Positions 13,186 to 19,578 of a stretch of 19,578 bases of DNA are shown here, piece by piece. The position numbers were made by a program, and so were the translations under genes. Position 1 is the first letter of the stretch. Each line of letters begins with the position of its first letter. The stretch lies in NCBI GenBank assembly GCA_964467785.1, contig CAYXVB010000061.1, positions 1-19,578 of the forward strand. The letters are read 5' to 3'. The notes below the pieces were generated by a model that searched no databases, had not been told where the DNA came from, and worked only from the letters and a program-made list of their open reading frames with translations. Source of the stretch: CAYXVB01 sp964467785 (lineage in GTDB: Bacteria > Bdellovibrionota > UBA1018).

Positions 13186-16100
13186 ATGTCTACCGAACTG
13201 ATCATCAACGCTTCCCTGCCAGAGACCCGCATCGCGCTCATGGAGCAAGGCGAAATCCAGGAGCTGCTCATCGAGCGGGCTTCGGGCAAAGGCATCGTCG
13301 GCAATATTTACAAAGGCCGAGTGACCCGGGTGCTCCCGGGCATGCAGGCTGCCTTCGTCGATATCGGCCTCGAAAAGGCGGCCTTTCTTTATGTGGACGA
13401 CGTTTTCGTTCACTCCGAGATCTGGGAGCGTGAGGAAGGTTCCGCAAAACGCGGCGAGACGGAGACGGTCGAAGGCGCGGGCGAGGAAGTCCAGACGGCT
13501 GCGATAGCCGGCGAGCCGAGTACCCATGCGGCCACGGACCAGGAAGTCCCGAGTCCGGAGGCCCAGGCGGCAGGCGATGCCTCGCGACTTGCGCGCGAGC
13601 CGAACGAATTTCCCGGCAGCGAAGTGGTCGAGGGCGAAGGCTTCTCGGACGACTTTGGCGATGAGGACGAAATTCCTGGAGATGAACTGTCAGGCCATGA
13701 TCAGACCGATGATCAAGATGACGAGGCCGACGATTCGGACGACGATCGAGGACCTGCTTCAATGGGCCCCGGTCCCGAAGGCGGCGAAGGTGGCGGTGAA
13801 GGCGGCTCATCTTCCAATGATCAACCTTCCGGCACCATGCGTCCCTCCGAAGGAGCGCAGGATACTGACAACGACGGCGACCAAGACGGCGACAATGACG
13901 AGGCCGGCACCGAGGAAGCCGCCGAGAGCACCGAAGGTGGCGAAGGCCAGCAGGTCGCCGGCCAAAGCGACGCCGAAAGCCAGCAGGCACGCCGTCGCCG
14001 CCGCGGTCGCCGTGGTGGACGGAATCGTCGTCGAGGTAGCCGTGACGAAGAACGTTCTCAGGGGAAGGGCGGGGAAGTCGCCAAGACTGGTGAAAACGCT
14101 CCGAACCAGTTCCAGGCCCAGGTTCAAGAGGAAGGTCGTTCTGACTCGGACCGCTCCGAACTGAGCGTTCAGGCTGAAAGCCTCGAGCCCCAAGACAACA
14201 CGCGCCCGAGCATCGAAGGCGTCACCCAGCCCAAGCCGCAGAGCGCGGGCCTGGATCGCAACGAGTTCAAGCAGCAGCGTGGCGCGGATCGCCGGATCCG
14301 CTCGAAGCAGGCCGCGCGTCCCGTGCGCGCGCAGGTCAACATTCAGGATCTGCTGAAGGAAGGACAGGAAGTCATCGTCCAGGTCGCTAAAGATCCAATC
14401 GCGACCAAGGGCGCGCGCCTGACCTGCCACATCAGTCTTCCGGGCCGTCACTTGGTCTGCATGCCGACGATCGATCACGTCGGCGTCTCGCGCCGCATCG
14501 AGCGCGATGATGAACGCCGCAAGCTCCGTGATTTCGTCGAGCGCAACCGCCCGAAGAAGCTCGGCTTCATCGTCCGTACCGCGAGCGGTCGCGGGCAATA
14601 CGAGAAGCGCATTAAGCAGGACATCGACTATCTGACCCGCCTCTGGAGCGAGATCCGCGAAAAGGCCGCCGCCGTTTCGGCGCCGGCGCTAGTGTACGAG
14701 GACCTGAATTCGGTCCTGCGCTCGATCCGTGACTGGGTCACCGAGGATATCGACAAGATCGTGGTCGACTCGCGCTACCACTTCAACGAGATCCAGCGCT
14801 TCTGCTCGCACTTCATGCCGGTGCTCAAGCAAAAGGTGGACCTCTATCACGGCGACACGCCGATATTCGACGCCTACAACATCTCCACCGAGCTGTCCCG
14901 CGCGCTCGAGCGCAAGGTCTGGCTTAAGAGCGGCGGCTACCTGGTCATCGATCAAGCCGAAGCCTTGGTCGCCATCGACGTCAATACGGGGCGTTACGTT
15001 GGCAAGAAGAATCTCGAGGACACGATCCTCAAGACCAATCTCGAGGCGGTCCAGGAGATCGCCTATCAGCTTCGTCTGCGCAATTGCGGCGGTATTATCA
15101 TCCTTGACCTGATCGATATGGAAAAGGAAGAGAACAAGCAGCGGGTCTATCGCGCGCTGGAAGAGGCGCTCAAAAAGGACCGCTCCCGCCCGACGATCCA
15201 GAAGATCTCGGACTTGGGCCTGGTCGAAATGACCCGCAAGCGCACGCGCGACACCATCGTGCGCGCGCTCTGCGAGCCCTGCGCGCATTGCGAGGGCAAG
15301 GGCTTCATCAAGAGCAAGCAGACTCTTGCCTATGAGATTCTTCGCGAGATCGAGCGCGAGGGCATCGAGCGCGATGTGCAGAAAGTGCTTGTCCAGGCGC
15401 ATCCGGATGTCATCGATATTCTCGCCATCGACGAGAAGGAGACTCTGGATCAGCTTGAGCGCCGCTACAAGAAGCAGATCATGTTGCAGGTGGTACTGGA
15501 ATCCCATCCGGAGCAGTACGAAGTGTTCGGCGACAAGAAGGAAGCTGCGCGCCTCTCCTCCCGCAAGGAACAAGGTCGGGGTCGCGATCGGGACCGCGGC
15601 GGTGATCGCGAACGTGAAGGTCGGGAAAAACGCGAGAGCCGGGACGGCCGTGAAAATCGTGATAACCGGGACAACCGGGAGGGTCGCGAAGGCCGTGAGG
15701 GCGGAGGCGATCGAAATGATCGTGGCGAACGTGGCGGACGCCGCGGACGGGATCGGGATCGCAATCGCGACCGGAACCGGGATCGGGACCGCAATCGTGA
15801 CCGGGATCGGGAGCGTGAGAATGTCCAGACAGCCCAGCAGCAGGCGCCGATCCAGGCTTCGCAGGCGGGAGAAAGGTCCGTGGCGGGTCCGGGCGAAGAG
15901 TATAACGAAGGTTCCCAAGACAATCTGATGAGCACCGCAGCCGCGCCGGGCGCTGCCGCTGGTGGAGAGGAGTACTCGGAAGAAGACCGCCTGGCCTTCC
16001 TCCGCGCTCAGGCCGCGCAGGATGCCGCGCTGGCCCGGTTGCGCGGCGGTGCCGATGCGGCGGGGACGCAGAGCATGGGCGCCAACCGCGGTAATCAGCC

Positions 16101-16446
16101 TCGCGTAAACAGCGCATCCGCGGGGAACGCTCCTCAACAGGGCGGCGAGCGCGGCGAGCGAGGCGGCCGTCGCGGGCGTCGAGGCCGTCGCGGACGCGGC
16201 GGGCGCGCCGGAGGACGTGATGCGGCGGGTGGCCAAGGTCGCCAATTTGGCCCTGGTCAGGGTGGACAAGGCGGTCAGGGCGGCGGCAATCGCGGCGGCT
16301 CCGGACCTGCGGGTGCTCCGGGCGCATCTGGCGCAGGAGGCGACTTCTCTGGCGGTGGCGATGGCGGAGGCAGTTCGCCGACCGGTGGCGGCGGCGGTGG
16401 CGGTGAAAGCTCGGGAGCTTCAGCCCCGACCCAGCCTTCGTCTTGA
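13186..16446 (+). CDS. rng: Ribonuclease E/G family endoribonuclease with split S1 domain and low-complexity tail
   Basis: 1086 residues. RNase E/G enzymes make 5'-end-sensitive endonucleolytic cuts in AU-rich single-stranded RNA, in rRNA maturation and mRNA decay. The N-terminus (MSTELIINASLPETRIALME) and first half of the S1 domain (GNIYKGRVTRVLPGMQAAFV) are followed at about 84-383 by a 300-residue acidic and Arg-rich insertion. The S1 domain then resumes (IQDLLKEGQEVIVQVAKDPI, from 386). The catalytic core shows Asp598 in AIDVNTG and Asp641 in IILDLIDMEKEENK, the two metal-binding aspartates, and the zinc-link CEPCAHC at 696-702. After about residue 795 comes an Arg/Asp- then Gly/Arg-rich tail with no recognisable fold. 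Tandem ribosome-binding sites (AAGGAG 13169-13174 and AAGGA 13179-13183) precede the ATG. Catalytic identity is secure; whether it acts as RNase E (degradosome scaffold) or RNase G is open. Confidence 0.93.
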   Translation: MSTELIINASLPETRIALMEQGEIQELLIERASGKGIVGNIYKGRVTRVLPGMQAAFVDIGLEKAAFLYVDDVFVHSEIWEREEGSAKRGETETVEGAGEEVQTAAIAGEPSTHAATDQEVPSPEAQAAGDASRLAREPNEFPGSEVVEGEGFSDDFGDEDEIPGDELSGHDQTDDQDDEADDSDDDRGPASMGPGPEGGEGGGEGGSSSNDQPSGTMRPSEGAQDTDNDGDQDGDNDEAGTEEAAESTEGGEGQQVAGQSDAESQQARRRRRGRRGGRNRRRGSRDEERSQGKGGEVAKTGENAPNQFQAQVQEEGRSDSDRSELSVQAESLEPQDNTRPSIEGVTQPKPQSAGLDRNEFKQQRGADRRIRSKQAARPVRAQVNIQDLLKEGQEVIVQVAKDPIATKGARLTCHISLPGRHLVCMPTIDHVGVSRRIERDDERRKLRDFVERNRPKKLGFIVRTASGRGQYEKRIKQDIDYLTRLWSEIREKAAAVSAPALVYEDLNSVLRSIRDWVTEDIDKIVVDSRYHFNEIQRFCSHFMPVLKQKVDLYHGDTPIFDAYNISTELSRALERKVWLKSGGYLVIDQAEALVAIDVNTGRYVGKKNLEDTILKTNLEAVQEIAYQLRLRNCGGIIILDLIDMEKEENKQRVYRALEEALKKDRSRPTIQKISDLGLVEMTRKRTRDTIVRALCEPCAHCEGKGFIKSKQTLAYEILREIEREGIERDVQKVLVQAHPDVIDILAIDEKETLDQLERRYKKQIMLQVVLESHPEQYEVFGDKKEAARLSSRKEQGRGRDRDRGGDREREGREKRESRDGRENRDNRDNREGREGREGGGDRNDRGERGGRRGRDRDRNRDRNRDRDRNRDRDRERENVQTAQQQAPIQASQAGERSVAGPGEEYNEGSQDNLMSTAAAPGAAAGGEEYSEEDRLAFLRAQAAQDAALARLRGGADAAGTQSMGANRGNQPRVNSASAGNAPQQGGERGERGGRRGRRGRRGRGGRAGGRDAAGGQGRQFGPGQGGQGGQGGGNRGGSGPAGAPGASGAGGDFSGGGDGGGSSPTGGGGGGGESSGASAPTQPSS
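15571..15826 (+). repeat. Arg/Asp-rich low-complexity coding repeat in the RNase E/G tail
   Basis: A stretch of imperfect 6-9 base units encoding Arg-Asp, Arg-Glu and Arg-Asn dipeptides (for example CGGGATCGGGATCGCAATCG). Codons vary (CGG, CGC, CGT), so it is an old protein-level repeat rather than a recent DNA slippage product. A Gly/Arg then Gly/Ser-rich stretch follows to 16443. Confidence 0.6.
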
Positions 16447-16450
16447 ATTT

Positions 16451-17488
16451 ATGAGTTGTGCGGATTCGACGTTTCGTTTTCGGGTGGAAGTCCCCAGGCG
16501 GGTGCGCGTGGGGACCCACGAGCTTGACCGCGAGGATTTTTACGCGTGGCTTTGGCAGGTCTTCGAGGAAGACGGGATCGTCGGAGTGCATGAAGGCACG
16601 CTGCTGACCCCGGAGGCCGCGGAGATGGGCTTGGAAACCGAATCCTGGACCGTTGACGCGGGCGAGGCGCCGCGTGATCGGGACTGGATGGCGAGCCAGG
16701 AGTTCGCACACGCCGATCTTTATTTCGGCACCCGAAAAGGGGCGGAAAGCGCGGCCGGCCGTCTTCCGCAGCTTACCGGTCTCCACTCCGCCGCGATCGG
16801 AGCGGTTGAGGAGCAGAAGGCCGAAGACTGGGATGCGCAGTGGAAAGCTTCGTTTCTCGGATCCGCCGACGGAGTGGAGATCGCGCCACTTTGGCGCGTA
16901 CTGCCTCCGTGGGTGACCGCGGATGATCTGAAGGCAGCGGGACGCAAGGCGCTTCGGGCAGATGAAGTGGTGCTCAAGATCAATCCGGGCGCCGGCTTCG
17001 GCACGGGGACGCACGAGACGACGCAGCTCTGTCTGCAACTGATCGCCGAGAGCTCGCAGCGCGCACCCTTGAAGGGCGAGCCGGTGTTGGATTTTGGCAG
17101 CGGCTCGGGGATCCTGGCCATTGGCGCGGCCCTGCTCGGCGGGCGCGTGGATGCGGTCGAGATCGACCGTCTGGCCATCGACAACGCCATTGAAAACGCT
17201 CGACTCAACGCCGTGGAAACCGCGATCCGTTACGCGGTGAAACTCGATGAGCTGACGGACGCTCCCGCGCAGTACCGCATGGTCATCGCCAACATCCTTC
17301 GGCCCGTCCTGATCGAGTTTGCTCCGGAGCTCGTCCGGCGCATCCGTCGCCCAGGCGGCACGTTAATTCTCTCCGGCCTGATCGAGAGCGACCTTCCGCA
17401 GATCATTTCGGTGTACTCGCAGTTGATCGGCGCGCAGCCACGCAGGCTTGCGCTGAACGAATGGCGCGGGCTCTGTTGGGAGTCCTGA
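16451..17488 (+). CDS. prmA: Ribosomal protein L11 methyltransferase
   Basis: 345 residues from the ATG at 16451, somewhat longer than E. coli PrmA (293). PrmA trimethylates amino groups of uL11 using S-adenosylmethionine. Seen: an N-terminal substrate-binding domain with DWDAQWKASF at 126-135, the linker INPGAGFGTGTHETTQLCL at 177-195 (the family hallmark), SAM motif I VLDFGSGSGILAIGA at 212-226, acidic motif II VEIDRLAIDNA at 236-246, and IANIL at 279-283 as the catalytic Asn motif. The frame is open upstream inside the RNase E/G gene, but ATG at 16451, four bases after that gene's stop, gives a normal N-terminus. There is no ribosome-binding site, so translation probably follows on from RNase E/G by coupling. 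A small domain insertion around residues 60-110 accounts for the extra length. Confidence 0.92.
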   Translation: MSCADSTFRFRVEVPRRVRVGTHELDREDFYAWLWQVFEEDGIVGVHEGTLLTPEAAEMGLETESWTVDAGEAPRDRDWMASQEFAHADLYFGTRKGAESAAGRLPQLTGLHSAAIGAVEEQKAEDWDAQWKASFLGSADGVEIAPLWRVLPPWVTADDLKAAGRKALRADEVVLKINPGAGFGTGTHETTQLCLQLIAESSQRAPLKGEPVLDFGSGSGILAIGAALLGGRVDAVEIDRLAIDNAIENARLNAVETAIRYAVKLDELTDAPAQYRMVIANILRPVLIEFAPELVRRIRRPGGTLILSGLIESDLPQIISVYSQLIGAQPRRLALNEWRGLCWES

Positions 17489-17504
17489 GTTTCAGGTGTT
17501 CGTA

Positions 17505-17518
17505 CCCACGGTAGTGGG
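17505..17518. terminator. Small hairpin between convergent prmA and glycosyltransferase genes
   Basis: CCCACGGTAGTGGG forms a five-pair stem with a GGTA loop in the 43-base gap between convergent stop codons. On the plus strand it is followed by CCAATTTAG, a weak U tract. It is the only candidate terminator here. Confidence 0.35.
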
Positions 17519-17531
17519 CCAATTTAGAGCG

Positions 17532-19214
17532 CTACTGAGCTGGATTCATGAAGAGAAAAGCCTGCCACCGGCCGATCTGGCAGAGGTGGCGTTCGGGCTT
17601 CCAACCCGGCTCATCCCAGAGCTGCTTGAGGAAGTAGCCGTTCCAGGTCATCCAGACCGATTGCACTCCGGGGTGGTTCCGCATTGGCGCGTCGATCCGA
17701 CGCTCGACGAAATTGACAGTCTCGGGGACGACCACGGCTTCGACCTCGTGCCCGTGGCGGATGGCCAGGTGTCGGCGGTCCCAGAAGTCGTTAGTGCGGC
17801 TGAATTCCCAGTCGGGATGGCGGCGCGAGAGTTCGACCGTGATATCGGGGAAAGTCGGATCCCAGACGCGAAACGGTCGGGGGTGACCGAGCTCCGCCTC
17901 GTGGCGCACCAGGCGGCGGTCGATGCAGTCGATCAGCGCGTGGTAGCTGTCCCAGGTCCAGGAGTCCGTGTGCGAGAGTCCCTTGAGTTGCTCCACATCG
18001 GTCCAGGCAAAGATTACGACCAGGGCCGCGAGCGTGGCCGCGGGTGCGGGGCGGATCGCGGGTGCGGCCGCGCGAAGTCGCAGAGCGAGAATGCCGGCAA
18101 AAAAGAGCGCTGCGACGTGGATGTAGTAAACGAACCAGACTTCGGGCTTGCTATGCCAGAGCCAGCAGGCCGAGAGCAGCCAGACGGCTGCAGGCAACGG
18201 GTTTGGACCGTGCGAGCCGTGAGCATGCTCGACGAGAAGGGCAGCGCGAAGCCTGGGGAGCGCGAGCGCGAGCAGTGGCAGTAGCGCGGCCAGCGCGATC
18301 AAGAGCCAGAGAACTCCCGAAGCCAGCTGAGTCAGAGGCGAAAACGGAATCGGGCTTCCCATGGATTGAAAAAGCGCTTCAAGCGCGTTTTTGAGGGAGT
18401 CGAGCCAGTTGTTCCCCACGGCCAGGCGCGACCATTGGGTGGTCATCTGCTGGACGTAAAGACGCGGGTGCAGCGCGATCGCGCCGAAATAAGGCACCAG
18501 GTAAAGCAGGGTCAATGCGCCCGTGCGGACCAGGCTGCGCCAGGCGGAGCGTAGGTCGGACGCCGCCGTCGCGATGGCCGCCACCACCGGAAAAACAAGA
18601 TGGATGGAGTTGAAGTGGGTGTACGCTCCGAGCGCGAGCAGCGCCGCCACAGGATCCCAGAATCGTCCGCGGGCCTCGAGCTTTTTTGGGAAGCCAAAGG
18701 CGATGCCCAGCAGGAGTGCCGCGCCCACTAGGCCGATCAGGGATTCGGGGCGGATGAGCACGCTGGCCCAGCGGAGCTCGGGGTCGAGTCCGAAGCCCAA
18801 GGCGAGCAGGATCGACGCGAAAAACGGGAGGCCTTTGCGATAGAGCGTGACGGATACGAGCGCGCCGGTCGCGGCCCAAAAGGAGAGGGGCCAGAGTTTA
18901 AGCGCGAAACTGCCATCGACTCCGACCAAGCGCCCGAGGCCGATGAGGATCGGAAAGAACGGCATCGTGTTGAAGTTGAAGATGCGATAGGTCGGCTCAA
19001 ACGGCGCCTGTGGGAGCATGACGAAGCGGGGAGGCCATTTGAACAGCTCATGCGCCACAAAGTAAAAGGCCGAGTCGTCGGGCCAGGGGACCGGGACAAA
19101 GGAAAGGGGCGTGAGCCAGACCACGAGCGCGCAGACAAAAGGAATCGCGGCGAGCGTGAACTCCGGGGCGAATCTGGCGCGGACTTTCGGTGCGGTGGAT
19201 CGCGTGGTCGGCAC
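17532..19214 (-). CDS. Multi-pass membrane glycosyltransferase, GT-C fold (PMT/ArnT-like)
   Basis: 560 residues. About 9-11 membrane segments are visible, the first at about 20-40, then in the ranges 84-98, 107-124, 130-146, 156-174, 188-217, 232-250, 300-320, 341-353, 360-381 and 389-404. A soluble C-terminal region of about 155 residues follows. The first periplasmic loop has PWPDDSAFYF at 43-52; an acidic DD or DE pair at this place is the catalytic mark of GT-C transferases that use polyprenyl-phosphate sugars. I infer transfer of a sugar onto protein, lipid A or a surface glycan on the periplasmic side; donor and acceptor are unknown. The start is GTG at 19212-19214, directly behind a consensus TATAAT, with no room for a ribosome-binding site. 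The C-terminal region has repeated Trp/Asp-rich segments (DSWTWDSYHALIDCIDRR, FPDITVELSRRHPDWEFS). Confidence 0.75.
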   Translation of the reverse strand: MPTTRSTAPKVRARFAPEFTLAAIPFVCALVVWLTPLSFVPVPWPDDSAFYFVAHELFKWPPRFVMLPQAPFEPTYRIFNFNTMPFFPILIGLGRLVGVDGSFALKLWPLSFWAATGALVSVTLYRKGLPFFASILLALGFGLDPELRWASVLIRPESLIGLVGAALLLGIAFGFPKKLEARGRFWDPVAALLALGAYTHFNSIHLVFPVVAAIATAASDLRSAWRSLVRTGALTLLYLVPYFGAIALHPRLYVQQMTTQWSRLAVGNNWLDSLKNALEALFQSMGSPIPFSPLTQLASGVLWLLIALAALLPLLALALPRLRAALLVEHAHGSHGPNPLPAAVWLLSACWLWHSKPEVWFVYYIHVAALFFAGILALRLRAAAPAIRPAPAATLAALVVIFAWTDVEQLKGLSHTDSWTWDSYHALIDCIDRRLVRHEAELGHPRPFRVWDPTFPDITVELSRRHPDWEFSRTNDFWDRRHLAIRHGHEVEAVVVPETVNFVERRIDAPMRNHPGVQSVWMTWNGYFLKQLWDEPGWKPERHLCQIGRWQAFLFMNPAQ

Positions 19215-19220
19215 CTTTCG

Positions 19221-19226
19221 ATTATA
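19221..19226 (-). promoter_or_regulatory. Consensus -10 box abutting the glycosyltransferase start codon
   Basis: TATAAT on the minus strand is separated from the GTG start (19212-19214) by exactly six bases (CGAAAG), which places the expected transcription start on the G of GTG. A -35-like CTGAAC lies 16 bases further upstream (19243-19248), matching the consensus at only three positions. The mRNA would be leaderless. Confidence 0.5.
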
Positions 19227-19266
19227 TCCGAGAGCGCGCTGCGTTCAGGCGAAATTATGCATGGAC

Positions 19267-19578
19267 TCAGCGGCAACGGGGCTCGAAGCGCCAGATCCGC
19301 ATGTAGTGGCCGCCTTTGGCGCCGCGCTGCTGATCCGTGACAAAGCGTCCCTCCGCCACTGTGGGTCCGAGATGACGCTCGAACTCCGCGACACAGGATG
19401 GGTCGTTGGCCAGGGCCGTCCAGATGTCCGGATAGACGAGAATCGCGGAGAGCTCCGTGTGCTCCTTGAGGAAGCCGCAGAACTGATTCCACTCCTCGGG
19501 TTTGAAGCAACGTTGCTGACACCAGGCCTGGAACCACTGGGTGTAGGGCATCTTGTTGTAGATCTCGCACTGATCAAA
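19267..19578 (-). CDS. C-terminal part of a protein of unknown function, truncated by window edge
   Basis: The minus-strand frame is open to the last base of the window, so only the final 103 residues are visible; the TGA is at 19267-19269. Features: Cys- and Trp-rich (QCEIYN, FQAWCQQRCF, EEWNQFCGF), then an ordered-looking segment LSAILVYPDIWTALANDP, and a Gly-rich end GAKGGHYMRIWRFEPRC. Calling a start at the internal ATG (19551) would ignore open coding sequence upstream. It is 52 bases upstream of the glycosyltransferase gene in the same direction. The C-terminal end has aromatic-basic residues like the glycosyltransferase's own end, so it may be the soluble tail of a related membrane enzyme, but this is a guess. 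Confidence 0.5.
   Translation of the reverse strand, partial: FDQCEIYNKMPYTQWFQAWCQQRCFKPEEWNQFCGFLKEHTELSAILVYPDIWTALANDPSCVAEFERHLGPTVAEGRFVTDQQRGAKGGHYMRIWRFEPRCR

Noticed and set aside
15740..15820. Possible tandem DNA repeat or CRISPR-like array
   Set aside because: The units are short, imperfect and in frame with Arg-Asp dipeptides; there are no unique spacers of fixed length.
14689..16269. 526-codon open frame antisense to the RNase E/G gene
   Set aside because: It lies over the conserved catalytic core and repeat-rich tail; long antisense frames are expected in GC-rich coding DNA. Its product is Leu/Arg/Ala low-complexity without motifs.
16217..16450. Upstream extension of prmA into the RNase E/G gene
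   Set aside because: The extension is an out-of-frame reading of the Gly/Arg-rich tail. ATG at 16451 yields a normal PrmA N-terminus.
15479..17038. 519-codon antisense frame spanning the RNase E/G tail and prmA
   Set aside because: Arg/His/Pro-rich translation mirroring GC-rich codons; it overlaps two well-identified genes.
1..19578. tRNA genes, insertion sequences, integrases, toxin-antitoxin or defence genes
   Set aside because: Nothing matching cloverleaf elements, transposase motifs or terminal repeats was seen by reading both strands. Almost all of the window is assigned to ordinary genes.

Overview
The window reads as a chromosomal segment of a GC-rich Gram-negative bacterium. I place it, by inference, in a deltaproteobacterial-type lineage, most likely Bdellovibrionota/Oligoflexia. 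The reasons are the gene order rplU-rpmA-obgE-nadD-rsfS-rlmH, small Lys/Ala-rich tails on several basic proteins, Cys-rich secreted proteins of unknown family, and an RNase E/G gene next to a small glycine-rich membrane protein. No 16S, tRNA, CRISPR array, insertion sequence or prophage gene was seen. Coding density is high and no stretch over 300 bases lacks a gene.

Layout. (1) 1-1239 (+) is the 3' part of a Cys-rich protein of unknown function, convergent with (2) 1249-2523 (-), a secreted protein with a His...Asn-Cys-Thr-His signature resembling DUF4105/LRAT-like permuted papain folds. (3) 2628-6363 (-) is a six-gene ribosome-centred operon: rplU, rpmA, obgE, nadD, rsfS, rlmH. The obgE/nadD/rsfS genes are joined by 4-base stop/start overlaps. 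(4) 6453-12536 (-) is a tight nucleoside-salvage operon read as deoC, deoB, deoA, punA, cdd, then an amidohydrolase-type deaminase. (5) Divergent from it, 12655-17488 (+) holds a small membrane protein, a 1086-residue RNase E/G and prmA. (6) 17532-19214 (-) is a multi-pass GT-C-type glycosyltransferase, and 19267-19578 (-) is the C-terminal end of an unknown protein cut by the window edge.

How the genes fit together. PunA and DeoA phosphorolyse purine and pyrimidine nucleosides. DeoB turns (deoxy)ribose-1-phosphate into the 5-phosphate, and DeoC cleaves deoxyribose-5-phosphate to glyceraldehyde-3-phosphate and acetaldehyde. Cdd and the amidohydrolase deaminate cytidine and probably a purine or adenosyl compound. 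This is a complete catabolic route for nucleosides, as expected in an organism that digests DNA/RNA from prey or the environment. The operon runs in the same direction as, and 89 bases upstream of, the rplU operon.

The most unusual items are: the RNase E/G with a roughly 300-residue acidic and Arg-rich insertion splitting its S1 domain plus a roughly 290-residue Arg/Asp- and Gly-rich tail; inverted repeats in the deoC leader, one of which would pair over the likely ribosome-binding site; a perfect 16-base palindrome just before the RNase E/G ribosome-binding site; and -10 boxes so close to two start codons that the mRNAs may be leaderless. No clearly undescribed multi-gene defence or mobile system was found.
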